This document shows, one piece after another, positions 42,575 through 51,315 of a stretch of DNA of 64,000 nucleotides. Under the pieces are notes generated by a model. That model saw only the letters and a program-made list of their open reading frames with translations, did not search any database and had not been told where the DNA came from. The first letter of the stretch is position 1; the number at the start of each line of letters is the position of its first letter. This DNA comes from an uncultured Acidimicrobiaceae bacterium (GTDB lineage Bacteria > Actinomycetota > Acidimicrobiia > Acidimicrobiales > SZUA-35): positions 1 to 64,000 of the forward strand of contig CAMYLA010000027.1 in NCBI GenBank assembly GCA_947259095.1, written 5' to 3'. A program made the translations under genes and the position numbers.

Positions 42575-43663
42575 CTACGAGGTTGGCATCGGGCTTGCGC
42601 CGCCGCCATCGGGATCGGGCGCCGGTGCGTCGGTGGGGGCGCCCGGGTCGTCGTCGGCGAAACCGTTCGGGTGTTTCGACTGCCAGTTCCAGGAGTCGGC
42701 CAGCATCACGTCGAGGCTCCGGTCGGCTCGCCACTCGAGGTTCCGGTTGGCCTTGGAGGGGTCGGCCAACGACGTTGCGATGTCCCCGTCCCTGCGGCCG
42801 ATCACCTCGAACGGGATCGGCCGGCCGCTGACGTTCTCGGTCGTCTTGATGATCTCGAACACCGACGCCCCCGTCCCGGTGCCGAGGTTGAACACGTCGC
42901 AGCCCGGCTCGAGATGATCGAGTGCTGCCAGGTGACCCATGGCCAGGTCGACGACATGGATGTAGTCCCGGACCCCGGTGCCGTCGGCGGTGTTCCAGTC
43001 GTCGCCGTAGACCTGCACCTGGTCCCGGCGGCCCACTGCGACCTGCATCACGTACGGAACCAGATTGTTGGGGATGCCCCGGGGATCCTCGCCGATCCGA
43101 CCGCTGGGATGGGCACCGACCGGGTTGAAGTACCGGAGCAGGCTGATGCGCCACCGATCGTCGGCGGCGGCGACATCTCGGCAGATGTCCTCGATCATCA
43201 GCTTGGTCCGTCCATAGGGATTGGTCGGCTGGAGCTTGGCGTCCTCGGGGATCGGCAGGAGGTCCGGATCCCCGTAGACGGTTGCCGACGAGGAGAAGAC
43301 CAGATCCCACACATGGTTGGCCTCCATCTGCTCCAACAGGTTGATGGTCGAGATCAGGTTGGTGCGGTAGTAGCCGAGCGGTTCGGCCACCGACTCGCCG
43401 ACCGCCTTCAGCCCGGCGAAGTGGATCACCGAGCTGATGGCGTGTTGCCCGAAGACCTCGCCGAGGGCTTCGTTGTCGACGAGATCCACCTCGTGGAAGT
43501 CGACCTCGGCCCGTGCCAGCTCCCCGATCCGTTCCACGGCCCGTCGGGAGCTGTTGGCCAGGTTGTCGACGATCACCACCCGGTGACCTCGTTCGGCCAG
43601 GGCGATGGCGGTGTGGCTCCCGATGTAGCCGGCGCCGCCGGTCACGAGGATTGTCTCTTGCAT
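42575..43663 (-). CDS. galE: UDP-glucose 4-epimerase
   Basis: A 362-residue short-chain-type epimerase. TGGAGYIGSHTA binds NAD; SSSATVYG provides the catalytic Ser/Thr; PYGRTKLMIED the Tyr-x-x-x-Lys; and RYFNPVGAHPSGRIGEDPRG the substrate loop. It interconverts UDP-glucose and UDP-galactose for wall or exopolysaccharide sugars. The C-terminus has an extra Asp/Pro-rich tail of about 25 residues. GAGGGGA precedes the ATG, and three 19-bp repeats lie just upstream. Confidence 0.95.
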   Translation of the reverse strand: MQETILVTGGAGYIGSHTAIALAERGHRVVIVDNLANSSRRAVERIGELARAEVDFHEVDLVDNEALGEVFGQHAISSVIHFAGLKAVGESVAEPLGYYRTNLISTINLLEQMEANHVWDLVFSSSATVYGDPDLLPIPEDAKLQPTNPYGRTKLMIEDICRDVAAADDRWRISLLRYFNPVGAHPSGRIGEDPRGIPNNLVPYVMQVAVGRRDQVQVYGDDWNTADGTGVRDYIHVVDLAMGHLAALDHLEPGCDVFNLGTGTGASVFEIIKTTENVSGRPIPFEVIGRRDGDIATSLADPSKANRNLEWRADRSLDVMLADSWNWQSKHPNGFADDDPGAPTDAPAPDPDGGGASPMPTS

Positions 43664-43682
43664 GGTTCCCCTCTCGGCGACG

Positions 43683-43739
43683 GCCGATCACGGTGAGGAG
43701 TGCCGAACACGGTGAAGACTGCCAGTCGCGGTGAAACGT
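43683..43739. repeat. Three 19-bp direct repeats in the galE upstream region
   Basis: Units at 43683-43701, 43702-43720 and 43721-43739 share the pattern GCC-N4-CRCGGTGA-N5. They begin 20 bp upstream of the galE start codon in the 322-bp divergent region, a suitable place for regulator binding. The rest of 43740-43985 shows no gene. Confidence 0.7.
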
Positions 43740-43985
43740 GGTGGTGGTGCCGAAGCGGTTGGTGGCAGACCGGGAGACGGCCGCTGCCCCCGCAAGCCCG
43801 GTCTGCTCCCACTGTAGAACCTCGGTCGGCGGGTTCGGGTGCTTCTCCTGGCGGCCCCGGCCAGCGGAGATCGGCCGGTGGTGGCGGTCGCCGCAATGGC
43901 GACGATGGCAGCGAAGCGAACGGCTCTCGGTCTAAACTCGCCTCGTCCCGATGGCAGCGAGTATTTCGTGGGGGAGGCTTTCCGG

Positions 43986-44561
43986 GTGAGCGATGGTCAG
44001 ATGGATGCAGGCTGGTATTACGCCCAGGGAGATCCGGGGGGAACCCAGCGTTACTGGGATGGCACCCAGTGGGTCGGTGCTCCCCAGCCGGCAGGGGGGC
44101 CTGCGGGCGGCGCGGTCACCGTGGCCGGCGGAGGCGTTCCGGCCGAGTGGGTTCAGCGATTCGTCGCCTGGCTGATCAACGCCGCCATCGCCTTCGCTCT
44201 CGTCGTCGCACTGGCGATCGTGATCTCGGTGGGCTTTCTCATCAACGACGGTCTCGGCGTCGTGCTCATCGTGCTGGCCGGCATCGGCCATTTGAGCTTC
44301 CTGATCTGGAACCACATCATCCGCCAGGGTCGGACCGGCCAGTCACTGGGCAAGACCCAGCAGAACATCAAGTTGGTCCGGGACGACACCGGCCAGCCGG
44401 TCGGCGCCGGCATGGCACTGGCCCGGTACCTCATCGCCTCCCTGCTCTCGTCAGCGACCTGCGGCATCTACGGCATCGCCGATGTGCTGTGGCCGTTGTG
44501 GGACGTCCAGAAGAAGCGCCTGACCGACAAGATCCTCAACCTCAGCGTGATCGAGGCCTGA
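43986..44561 (+). CDS. DUF2510-RDD family membrane protein
   Basis: A 191-residue protein. An N-terminal DUF2510-type motif (GWYYAQGDPGGTQRYWDGTQWVG, one copy) is followed by an RDD domain with membrane segments near residues 62-82, 92-108 and 142-162; the RDD Arg-Asp signature is loosely retained (RQGRTGQSLGK). Function is unknown; some RDD proteins are proposed ion or sodium exchangers. GTG 43986 has GGGAGG upstream. The next gene is a paralogue. Confidence 0.82.
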   Translation: MSDGQMDAGWYYAQGDPGGTQRYWDGTQWVGAPQPAGGPAGGAVTVAGGGVPAEWVQRFVAWLINAAIAFALVVALAIVISVGFLINDGLGVVLIVLAGIGHLSFLIWNHIIRQGRTGQSLGKTQQNIKLVRDDTGQPVGAGMALARYLIASLLSSATCGIYGIADVLWPLWDVQKKRLTDKILNLSVIEA

Positions 44562-44696
44562 TCTTGCCGGTCCTGAGCCGTCGACCGGTTGACCAGGTCC
44601 TGCCGCGATACCATTGCGGGGCCGGAAACCTGCGCCGTGCCACTGGTTCACCGAATCGATCGATACGTCCCGACTACACCGTGAGGTAGCTGTTCA

Positions 44697-45302
44697 ATGT
44701 CCGATGCACCCCAAACCCAACCTCCGGGCTGGTACTACGCCCAGGGAGATCCGCCCGGTACTCAGCGGTACTGGGATGGTTCCAGTTGGCAGGGTGGCCC
44801 CCAGCCGGTTCCCGGTGCCGCTGCGGCCGGTGTGGCCGACACGGTGGCCGGCGGCACCTTGGCCGAGCCGGTCAAGAGGATCTTGGGCGGCCTGATCGAC
44901 GGGATCATCTGGTTCGCCATCTCCGGCCTGGTCCCGGCGCTGATCGGCGGCGGCCCACTCAACGACGGAGCCAGCTTTGCACTGGCCTTGCTGCTGTCGA
45001 TCGTGACCGGGGCCATCGTCGTGGCCTACGAGGTGCTCATGGTCGGTTACCGAGGCGCAACCCTTGGCATGCAGGCCTTGGGTCTCAAGGTGGTCAACGA
45101 GGACGGCTCCGCCGCCGATATCAACACCGGTCTGCGGCGGATGTACCTGTACATCGCGTTCATCTTCATCGGGCTCATCCCGATCCTCGGCGGGCTGGCC
45201 TTCCTCGGTGTGGCCGTCGCCGGCCTGGTGATGCTGTTCACCGACCCCAAGCGCCAGACTCCGTGGGACAAGGTCGGGAAGACCTTGGTCGTGGAGGCCT
45301 AG
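44697..45302 (+). CDS. DUF2510-RDD family membrane protein (paralogue)
   Basis: A 201-residue paralogue of the preceding gene with the same order: DUF2510 motif (GWYYAQGDPPGTQRYWDG) then RDD. The motif KRILGGLIDGIIW keeps the Asp of RDD, and YRGATLGMQALGLKVV is the typical second half. Three membrane segments are visible. A tandem duplication is the likely origin. The stop is close to the small membrane gene at 45307, suggesting an operon. Confidence 0.83.
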   Translation: MSDAPQTQPPGWYYAQGDPPGTQRYWDGSSWQGGPQPVPGAAAAGVADTVAGGTLAEPVKRILGGLIDGIIWFAISGLVPALIGGGPLNDGASFALALLLSIVTGAIVVAYEVLMVGYRGATLGMQALGLKVVNEDGSAADINTGLRRMYLYIAFIFIGLIPILGGLAFLGVAVAGLVMLFTDPKRQTPWDKVGKTLVVEA

Positions 45303-45306
45303 AACG

Positions 45307-45501
45307 ATGGTGAGGCGAAAGGGCACCAGCCGGGTCAGCGGTCCCCAGTCGTCGACCAATGACGGCGGCGGGCCCGGTCCGGCCGCCCCCAGCTTTCCCA
45401 GCCTTCGTGAGCGCCGGCCGGTGGTGTACTGGGTGGTCATCGTGGCCGTGGTGGCCATGGTTCTGAGCACCGTTGCGTCATTTGTGAGCGCACTGGTCTG
45501 A
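45307..45501 (+). CDS. Small single-pass membrane protein
   Basis: A 64-residue protein with a basic, Gly/Pro-rich N-terminus and one membrane segment at about residues 40-62 (VVYWVVIVAVVAMVLSTVASF). It follows the RDD gene by 4 bp. I do not recognise it; the N-in, C-out arrangement is inferred from charge. Confidence 0.6.
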   Translation: MVRRKGTSRVSGPQSSTNDGGGPGPAAPSFPSLRERRPVVYWVVIVAVVAMVLSTVASFVSALV

Positions 45502-45604
45502 CGACCTACCCGCTGAGAGTGCGATTGCCGGTTTTTTACGCCATCATTGAGTTGGAGCAGTCTGTCGGGTCTCAGCCCGGCCGATTCGGGTGTCGAGGAG
45601 ATTG

Positions 45605-46087
45605 ATGTCGAGTTTCAAATCCGGTGATCGTGTCGTGTACCCCCATCACGGGGCCGCGGTGATCCAGCGCACCGAAACAAGGGAGCACAACGGGAAGAAG
45701 ACGAAGTACTTTGTCTTGCAGGCGGTCCACGACAACCTGACCGTCCGCGTCCCGGTCGAGATGGCCGATGAGGTCGGCATGCGTCTGCCCATCAGCCAGG
45801 AGGACGTCGAGGATCTTTTTGTGCTGCTCGGCAAGCGGGATGTCCGCGAACCGGCCAACTGGAGTCGGCGATTCAAGAACCACCAGGAGAAGCTTCGTTC
45901 CGGCGATGTCTACCAGGTGGCCGAGGTCGTGCGGAACCTCCGGCTGCGAGAGAAGGCCAAGGGCCTCTCCGCCGGCGAGAAGACGATGTACAACAAGGCC
46001 CGCAAGGTCCTGGTGTCGGAGTTGTCGTTCGCGCTGAACGTCAGCGAGGAAGATGCCATGGATCAGGTCGAGGAACAGCTGGTCTGA
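45605..46087 (+). CDS. CarD-family transcriptional regulator
   Basis: A 160-residue protein. The N-terminal FKSGDRVVYPHHGAAVIQ starts the RNA-polymerase-interacting Tudor-like domain; the C-terminal region (RLREKAKGLSAGEKTMYNKARKVLVSEL) is the helical DNA-binding part. CarD stabilises the promoter open complex at rRNA and other promoters in actinobacteria. ATG 45605 with GAGGAG upstream is preferred over the in-frame start at 45590. Confidence 0.94.
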   Translation: MSSFKSGDRVVYPHHGAAVIQRTETREHNGKKTKYFVLQAVHDNLTVRVPVEMADEVGMRLPISQEDVEDLFVLLGKRDVREPANWSRRFKNHQEKLRSGDVYQVAEVVRNLRLREKAKGLSAGEKTMYNKARKVLVSELSFALNVSEEDAMDQVEEQLV

Positions 46088-46123
46088 GGATCGGTGGCCC
46101 GGCCGACAGGTGGCCGAGCTCCT

Positions 46124-46966
46124 TCACAGGCCCAACAGCGCGAACATCGCCTGCGGTATCTCGTCGATCCCGGCCGCCAGCATCGATGCCCGCTCGACGT
46201 TGACGGCATCGAATCGCCGGTCGGCCCAGTGGTCCCACGGGCCGGGGGCGATGCCATCCGGTCGTCCGCCGGCCTCGACACATGCGGTGAGGTAGCCGAC
46301 CAGATCGGCGACGTCGGCCGCTCCGCCCGGCGAGCCGTGCCCGGGGACCACCGTCGACCCCAGCTCGAGCAGGCCGTCGAGGCTCTCGATCCAGGACACC
46401 GGGTTGGCGTCGTACAGCAGGGGGGTCACACCGAAGCCGGCCAGGGCGCCGGCGAACACCACACCGGCCGCTTCCAGCCGCATGACGAGGTTGAGGCCCG
46501 ACTCGCCCGGCAGGGGGATCACCTGGGCCGCTGCGGTCAGCCCCGCCGCTTCCGACACGGTATGGGTGACCGGCCTGGTGGTGAAGTCGTCGGGATAGGA
46601 GGCGGCGAAATCGGGCAGCAGCCGACGGAAGGCCAAGGGGTTCGGGGGCGCATCGAGCTGGTCGCTGGTCACCTCGGTGCCGTAGAACGCCGCCGCCCAG
46701 AACGGCCGACCGCCGCCGCTGAACGGGATCCGACTCGAACTGAGGACGACCCGCTTGATCGGGAGGGCCAGTTCGGCGGTCAATCCCAAGATCTCCTGGC
46801 GGACCCGGTACCCCCGATCCGGCGTCGCCGTGGTGTCGAAGACGGTGAGGCCGTCGGCATCGATCACCAGCCCGACGTTGGCGTGGCCGAAGCCCTTGAT
46901 CGGATCGATGTAGGCGAAAATGCCCTGGCCGAGCTCAACGAGGTTCATGTCCATTGCCGAATGCAT
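46124..46966 (-). CDS. Metallo-beta-lactamase-fold protein lacking the metal ligands
   Basis: A 280-residue protein with the MBL-fold layout: FGHANVGLVIDADGLTVFDT, then a strand where HxHxDH should be but which reads VVLSSSRIPFSGG, later FAGALAG where the metal Asp (FxGD) is usual, and finally VVPGHGSPGG with its histidine. Four of the conserved ligands are therefore replaced, so hydrolase activity is unlikely as seen; a binding or structural role is more plausible. Start at ATG 46966 is uncertain (also 46954, 46948). It is divergent from the acyl-CoA dehydrogenase. Confidence 0.8.
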   Translation of the reverse strand: MHSAMDMNLVELGQGIFAYIDPIKGFGHANVGLVIDADGLTVFDTTATPDRGYRVRQEILGLTAELALPIKRVVLSSSRIPFSGGGRPFWAAAFYGTEVTSDQLDAPPNPLAFRRLLPDFAASYPDDFTTRPVTHTVSEAAGLTAAAQVIPLPGESGLNLVMRLEAAGVVFAGALAGFGVTPLLYDANPVSWIESLDGLLELGSTVVPGHGSPGGAADVADLVGYLTACVEAGGRPDGIAPGPWDHWADRRFDAVNVERASMLAAGIDEIPQAMFALLGL

Positions 46967-47147
46967 GGTAGTGGCCGGCCACCCGATCGCTGAGACCGTC
47001 GGGCCCGGTCACGGCACGAGCATGTGTCTGTGTCCGGGCGAAAGTAGAATTGGTGTCGTCGGTATATCGATGACATGCCAATGACCACACAATGGCCGAG
47101 CGGAGCCGGATCGAACGCCCGGCCGACGACAGCGAAGGTGGAAGCCA

Positions 47148-48929
47148 GTGACCGAGTACGCACCCCCGATCGACGACGTCCAGTTCGTTCTCGACCATGT
47201 CGTCGGGTTGCAGGACCTGCTGGCCGCCGATCGTTTCGAAGGAATCGACCGGGACACGATCGCCATGGTGGTGGCCGAGGTCGGTCGATTCATGGCCGAG
47301 GTGGTGGCGCCCACCAACCGGGAGGGCGATCAGATCGGCTCGAGCCTGACCGAGGACGGCGGCGTCAAGACGCCGGACGGATTCGGCCCGGCCTACCGGC
47401 AGTACGTGGCGTCGGGCTTCGGCGCCGTGCCGTTCGATCCCGAGTACGGAGGCGGGGGCTTCCCATGGACGGTCGCCATCGCCATCCAGGAGTTCCTGAC
47501 CAGCGCCAACATGGCGTTCTCGCTCTGCCCGCTTTTGACTCAGGGGGCGATCGAGGCCCTCGAACATCACGGATCGCCGGAGCAGCAGGCGATGTACCTG
47601 CCGAAGATGTTGACCGGCGAGTGGACCGGGACCATGAATCTCACCGAGCCCCAGGCCGGGTCCGATGTCGGGGCCCTCACCACCAAGGCCGAACCGGTCG
47701 GCGACGGCTCCTACCGGATCACCGGCCAGAAGATCTACATCACCTACGGCGATCACGATCTGGCGGAAAACATCGTGCACCTCGTGCTGGCCCGTACCCC
47801 GGGCGCAGCTCCGGGAACCAAGGGCATTTCGATGTTCCTGGTGCCGAAGTACTTCGTGAACGACGACGGTTCGCTCGGTGAGCGCAATGACGTGACCTGC
47901 GTGTCGGTCGAGCACAAGCTCGGCATCCACGGCAGCCCGACCTGCGTGTTGAGCTACGGCGACGACGGCGGAGCCATCGGTTGGCTGATCGGTGGCGAGG
48001 GCCGGGGCATGCGGAACATGTTCACCATGATGAACAACGCCCGGTTGTCGGTCGGGCTCCAGGGTCTCTCGCTGTCCGAGCGGGCCTACCAGCAGGCGTT
48101 GGCCTACGCCCAGGAGCGGTTGCAGGGTACGGCGATCGGTGCCGATCCCGGCACCTCGAGCCCCATCATCGACCACCCCGACGTCCGTCGGATGCTGATG
48201 ACCCAGCGGGCCTGGATCGACGCCATGCGCTGCCTGATCTACGAGAACGCGGCGGCGCTGGACCGCACCGCAAACGGCGGCCCTGACGCCGAGGCGGCCC
48301 GGGAATGGGCCGAACTGCTGATCCCCCTGTCCAAGAGCCTCTGTACCGATCTCGGCAGCGAGATGGCCTCGCTGGCGGTCCAGATCCACGGCGGCATGGG
48401 CTACGTCGAGGAGACCGGCGTGGCCCAGCACTACCGCGACGTCCGGATCGCCCCCATCTACGAGGGCACCAACGGGATTCAGGCCGCCGATCTGGTCGGC
48501 CGGAAGCTGCCGATGCGGGGTGGCGCAGTGGTGACCGAGCAGCTCGACCGGATCGAGGAGCGGGCCAAGCTGCTGTCGGCCGACCTCGAACTGGCCCGCT
48601 TCGGCGATCGGTTGTCGGAGGCCGTTGCCGCCACCCGGCGGGCCACCGAATGGCTCCTGACCAGGGGCGCCTCGTCGCCGGCCGACGCGCTGGCCGGTTC
48701 GGCGCCGTATCTGCGCATGCTGGGCACGGTCGTCTGCGGCGGGCTGATGGCCAAAGCGGCGCTGGCGGCAGCGGAACAAACCGACGACCCCGAGGGGTTC
48801 TATCGTGCGAAAGTGATCTCGGCGAAGTTCTTCGGCGAGCAGCTTCTGCCCGGCGCAGCTGCGCTGGAGGGCCCGGCAACCGCCGGGGCGGACGACCTGT
48901 TCGCCCTCAGCCCCTCCCAACTTGGTTAG
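47148..48929 (+). CDS. Acyl-CoA dehydrogenase (DmdC-like, extended C-terminus)
   Basis: A 593-residue flavoenzyme. MNLTEPQAGSDVGAL and GISMFLVPKYF mark the FAD/substrate face; MGYVEETGVAQHYRDVRIAPIYEGTNGIQ contains the catalytic-base Glu region. The extra C-terminal domain of about 130 residues puts it in the subgroup that includes 3-methylmercaptopropionyl-CoA dehydrogenase (DmdC) rather than short-chain enzymes. The substrate is not certain. GTG 47148 has a GGAAG ribosome site. Confidence 0.9.
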   Translation: MTEYAPPIDDVQFVLDHVVGLQDLLAADRFEGIDRDTIAMVVAEVGRFMAEVVAPTNREGDQIGSSLTEDGGVKTPDGFGPAYRQYVASGFGAVPFDPEYGGGGFPWTVAIAIQEFLTSANMAFSLCPLLTQGAIEALEHHGSPEQQAMYLPKMLTGEWTGTMNLTEPQAGSDVGALTTKAEPVGDGSYRITGQKIYITYGDHDLAENIVHLVLARTPGAAPGTKGISMFLVPKYFVNDDGSLGERNDVTCVSVEHKLGIHGSPTCVLSYGDDGGAIGWLIGGEGRGMRNMFTMMNNARLSVGLQGLSLSERAYQQALAYAQERLQGTAIGADPGTSSPIIDHPDVRRMLMTQRAWIDAMRCLIYENAAALDRTANGGPDAEAAREWAELLIPLSKSLCTDLGSEMASLAVQIHGGMGYVEETGVAQHYRDVRIAPIYEGTNGIQAADLVGRKLPMRGGAVVTEQLDRIEERAKLLSADLELARFGDRLSEAVAATRRATEWLLTRGASSPADALAGSAPYLRMLGTVVCGGLMAKAALAAAEQTDDPEGFYRAKVISAKFFGEQLLPGAAALEGPATAGADDLFALSPSQLG

Positions 48930-48936
48930 GTAACGA

Positions 48937-49926
48937 GTGCTCGTCTCCCCGGTCATCACCGCCACCGTCGGCGCAGGTTTCAACGTCTTGGGCTCCATCC
49001 CCAGCCCATCGTCCAATCAGCTCGAGATCGGCCCCCTCACGCTCAACTACTACGGCCTGTGCATTGGGCTCGGTGTGTTGGTGGCCGTGTACATCGCCCA
49101 GCGGCGGTGGGCGGCCCGCGGTGGTCATCCCGACGACATCGCCTCCATCGCAACCTGGGCCGTGCCGGCCGGGCTCATCGGCGCCCGCGTCTACCACGTC
49201 ATCACCGACTGGCGACCGATCGACTCGTGGCTGAAGGTCTGGGAGGGTGGACTGGGTATCCCCGGCGGGCTCGTGGCCGGGGTCTCGGTCGGCTATTGGG
49301 CGGCCAGGCGTCGCAACCTCGACCTGGGCAACGTGATCGATGCGGTGGTGCCGGCGATCCCGGTGGCTCAGGCCATCGGCCGTCTCGGGAACTGGTTCAA
49401 TCAGGAGATCTACGGCCGGCCGACCGACCTGCCGTGGGCGGTGGAGATCGACCCGGAGCATCGGCCGGTCGAGTTCGCCGACTCGGCCACCTTCCACCCC
49501 GCCTTCCTCTACGAGGCGACCTGGAACCTCGCCCTGGCGGCGTTCCTGGTCTGGATCGACCGCACCGGCAAGCTCCGCAAGGGCATGATCCTGCCGGTCT
49601 ACGTCGCCGGTTACGGCATCGGTCGGTTCGTGGTGGAGTCGGTCCGCATCGACCCGGCAACGCTGATCCTCGGCGTTCGAGTCAATCACTGGGTCAGCGG
49701 TGCCGCCGTGGTGCTGTCGGCATTGGCGTTGCTGTTGCTGTACAAGAAGGCCGGACCGTCGTACTGGGCCGATGCGCCGCAGGCCGATGGCGCCGGCCGG
49801 TCCGCCGAAGACGAGCCATCCGACGAAGCAACTTCCGACAAGACACCGTCCGACAAGGCACCGCCCGGCAGCGAAACGGACGAGAGCGAGCCGGCAGAGG
49901 ACGAGTCGAAGGTCCCTCTGGACTGA
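48937..49926 (+). CDS. lgt: Prolipoprotein diacylglyceryl transferase
   Basis: A 329-residue polytopic membrane enzyme that adds diacylglycerol to the lipobox cysteine of lipoproteins. The Lgt signature GRLGNWFNQEIYGRPTDLPW and HPAFLYEATWN are intact, with the HPAFLYE His/Glu and essential Arg visible. An acidic, Thr/Ser/Lys-rich tail of about 55 residues extends beyond the last membrane helix. GTG 48937 follows the acyl-CoA dehydrogenase stop by 7 bp. Confidence 0.95.
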   Translation: MLVSPVITATVGAGFNVLGSIPSPSSNQLEIGPLTLNYYGLCIGLGVLVAVYIAQRRWAARGGHPDDIASIATWAVPAGLIGARVYHVITDWRPIDSWLKVWEGGLGIPGGLVAGVSVGYWAARRRNLDLGNVIDAVVPAIPVAQAIGRLGNWFNQEIYGRPTDLPWAVEIDPEHRPVEFADSATFHPAFLYEATWNLALAAFLVWIDRTGKLRKGMILPVYVAGYGIGRFVVESVRIDPATLILGVRVNHWVSGAAVVLSALALLLLYKKAGPSYWADAPQADGAGRSAEDEPSDEATSDKTPSDKAPPGSETDESEPAEDESKVPLD

Positions 49927-49956
49927 GGCGGGCCGTCGCTCGCTTCGGCGGCGCGT

Positions 49957-51315
49957 TCAGGGGGCCGAGGTGTTCACCGTGGCCCGCTTGATGTCGAGTC
50001 CCAGCTCCCGAAAGTTCTCGATCGGCCGGTTGTAGCCTCGGTCGAGGTGGTGGGTGCCGGTGATGGTGGTGGTTCCCTCCGCGGCTGCGGCGGCCAGCAC
50101 GTAGGCGAAGCCACCGCGGATGTCCGGCACCACCACGTCGGTGCCGACCAGCTGGGTTCGTCCCCGAACCACGACCGAGCATGGTGTCGACGAACCGACG
50201 AACCGGCCTTTGATGCTGCCAAGAGGGGTGTTGTACTGCTGGATCTGGGCCCCCATCTTGTTCAGGGCCGGGACGTAGGTGAAGCGGTTCTCGTAGACGG
50301 TCTCGTACATGACCGACAACCCCTGACACTGGGTGAACAGGGCCACCATCGGCGACTGCCAGTCGGTCATGAACCCGGGGTGGGTGTCGGTCTCCACCGT
50401 TGCCGGGCTGAGGCGCTTGGCCCTGGCCGAAATGGTGGTGTCTGTGATCTCGAATTCGGCGCCCATCCGGGACAGCGTGGAGATGGCGGTGACCAGCCGG
50501 TCCTGGCTGCAGCCCCGCACGGTGACCTCGCCGCCGGTGATGAGCCCGGCCACGAGGTAGGAGAAGGCCTCGATCCGGTCGCCTTTGAGGTGGTTGACCG
50601 CTCCGGAGAGCTCGGACACGCCGTCGATGATGAACCGGCGGTTGGGTTGCATCTCGATGCGAGCCCCCATGCGCTGGAGGAAGAGGGCCAGCTCGATGAC
50701 CTCGGGCTCCAGTGCCGCCCCGTCGAGCACGGTCCGCCCCTCGGCCATGGTGGCGGTGAGCAGCACCGTCTCGGTTGCGCCGACCGACGGGTATGGCAGT
50801 TCGATGTGCGCTCCCCGGAGCCCGCCGGCCTTGGCCTCCAGCCCCTCGGCGGTGATCTCGATCTCGGCCCCCATCTTCTCCAACGCATCGACGTGGAAGT
50901 TGAGCGGGCGGGAGCCGATGTCGTCGCCCCCGACGAGGGGGATGAACACCTCGCCGACCCTGTGGAGCAGCGGACCGACCATGAGGATCGGGATCCGGTT
51001 CATGCCGCTGAAGGTCATGGGGACCCTGCTGCTCGACAGCGGCCGGGGGTCCACCACGGCGTCGCCGTTCGACCGGTCGATCTCGCACCCCAGCGCTTCG
51101 AGCATGCTGATGGTGATGTCGACATCGCCGATGTCGGGGCAATTGGTGATGGTCGAAGGCGAGTTGCCGAGCAGCGAGGCCACGAGATGCTTGGTCACCG
51201 CATTCTTGGAACCCCTGACCGCAACATCGCCGACCAGCGGTCCGGTGGGGTTGACGATCCATGCCTCGGTCTGTGCCTCGGTCTGTGTCGACCCGACGTT
51301 CTCCTGGTTTGTCAC
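49957..51315 (-). CDS. murA: UDP-N-acetylglucosamine 1-carboxyvinyltransferase with Asp in the catalytic Cys position
   Basis: A 452-residue enzyme of the EPSP/MurA family that starts peptidoglycan precursor synthesis. GSKNAVTKHL keeps the Lys-Asn pair; the loop that normally reads GGCxIGxRPVDLH here reads GGDDIGSRPLNFH, so Asp131 replaces the fosfomycin-target cysteine. The usual RAS/P motif is altered to SGMNRIPI. It is therefore predicted to be intrinsically fosfomycin-tolerant, as in mycobacteria and chlamydiae. GTG 51315 overlaps the stop of the upstream serine hydrolase gene (51312-51314), so the two are translationally coupled. Confidence 0.9.
   Translation of the reverse strand: MTNQENVGSTQTEAQTEAWIVNPTGPLVGDVAVRGSKNAVTKHLVASLLGNSPSTITNCPDIGDVDITISMLEALGCEIDRSNGDAVVDPRPLSSSRVPMTFSGMNRIPILMVGPLLHRVGEVFIPLVGGDDIGSRPLNFHVDALEKMGAEIEITAEGLEAKAGGLRGAHIELPYPSVGATETVLLTATMAEGRTVLDGAALEPEVIELALFLQRMGARIEMQPNRRFIIDGVSELSGAVNHLKGDRIEAFSYLVAGLITGGEVTVRGCSQDRLVTAISTLSRMGAEFEITDTTISARAKRLSPATVETDTHPGFMTDWQSPMVALFTQCQGLSVMYETVYENRFTYVPALNKMGAQIQQYNTPLGSIKGRFVGSSTPCSVVVRGRTQLVGTDVVVPDIRGGFAYVLAAAAAEGTTTITGTHHLDRGYNRPIENFRELGLDIKRATVNTSAP

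Noticed and set aside
46935-49016. 693-codon minus-strand frame across the acyl-CoA dehydrogenase
   Set aside because: Shadow of a clearly homologous plus-strand gene; no recognisable domain.
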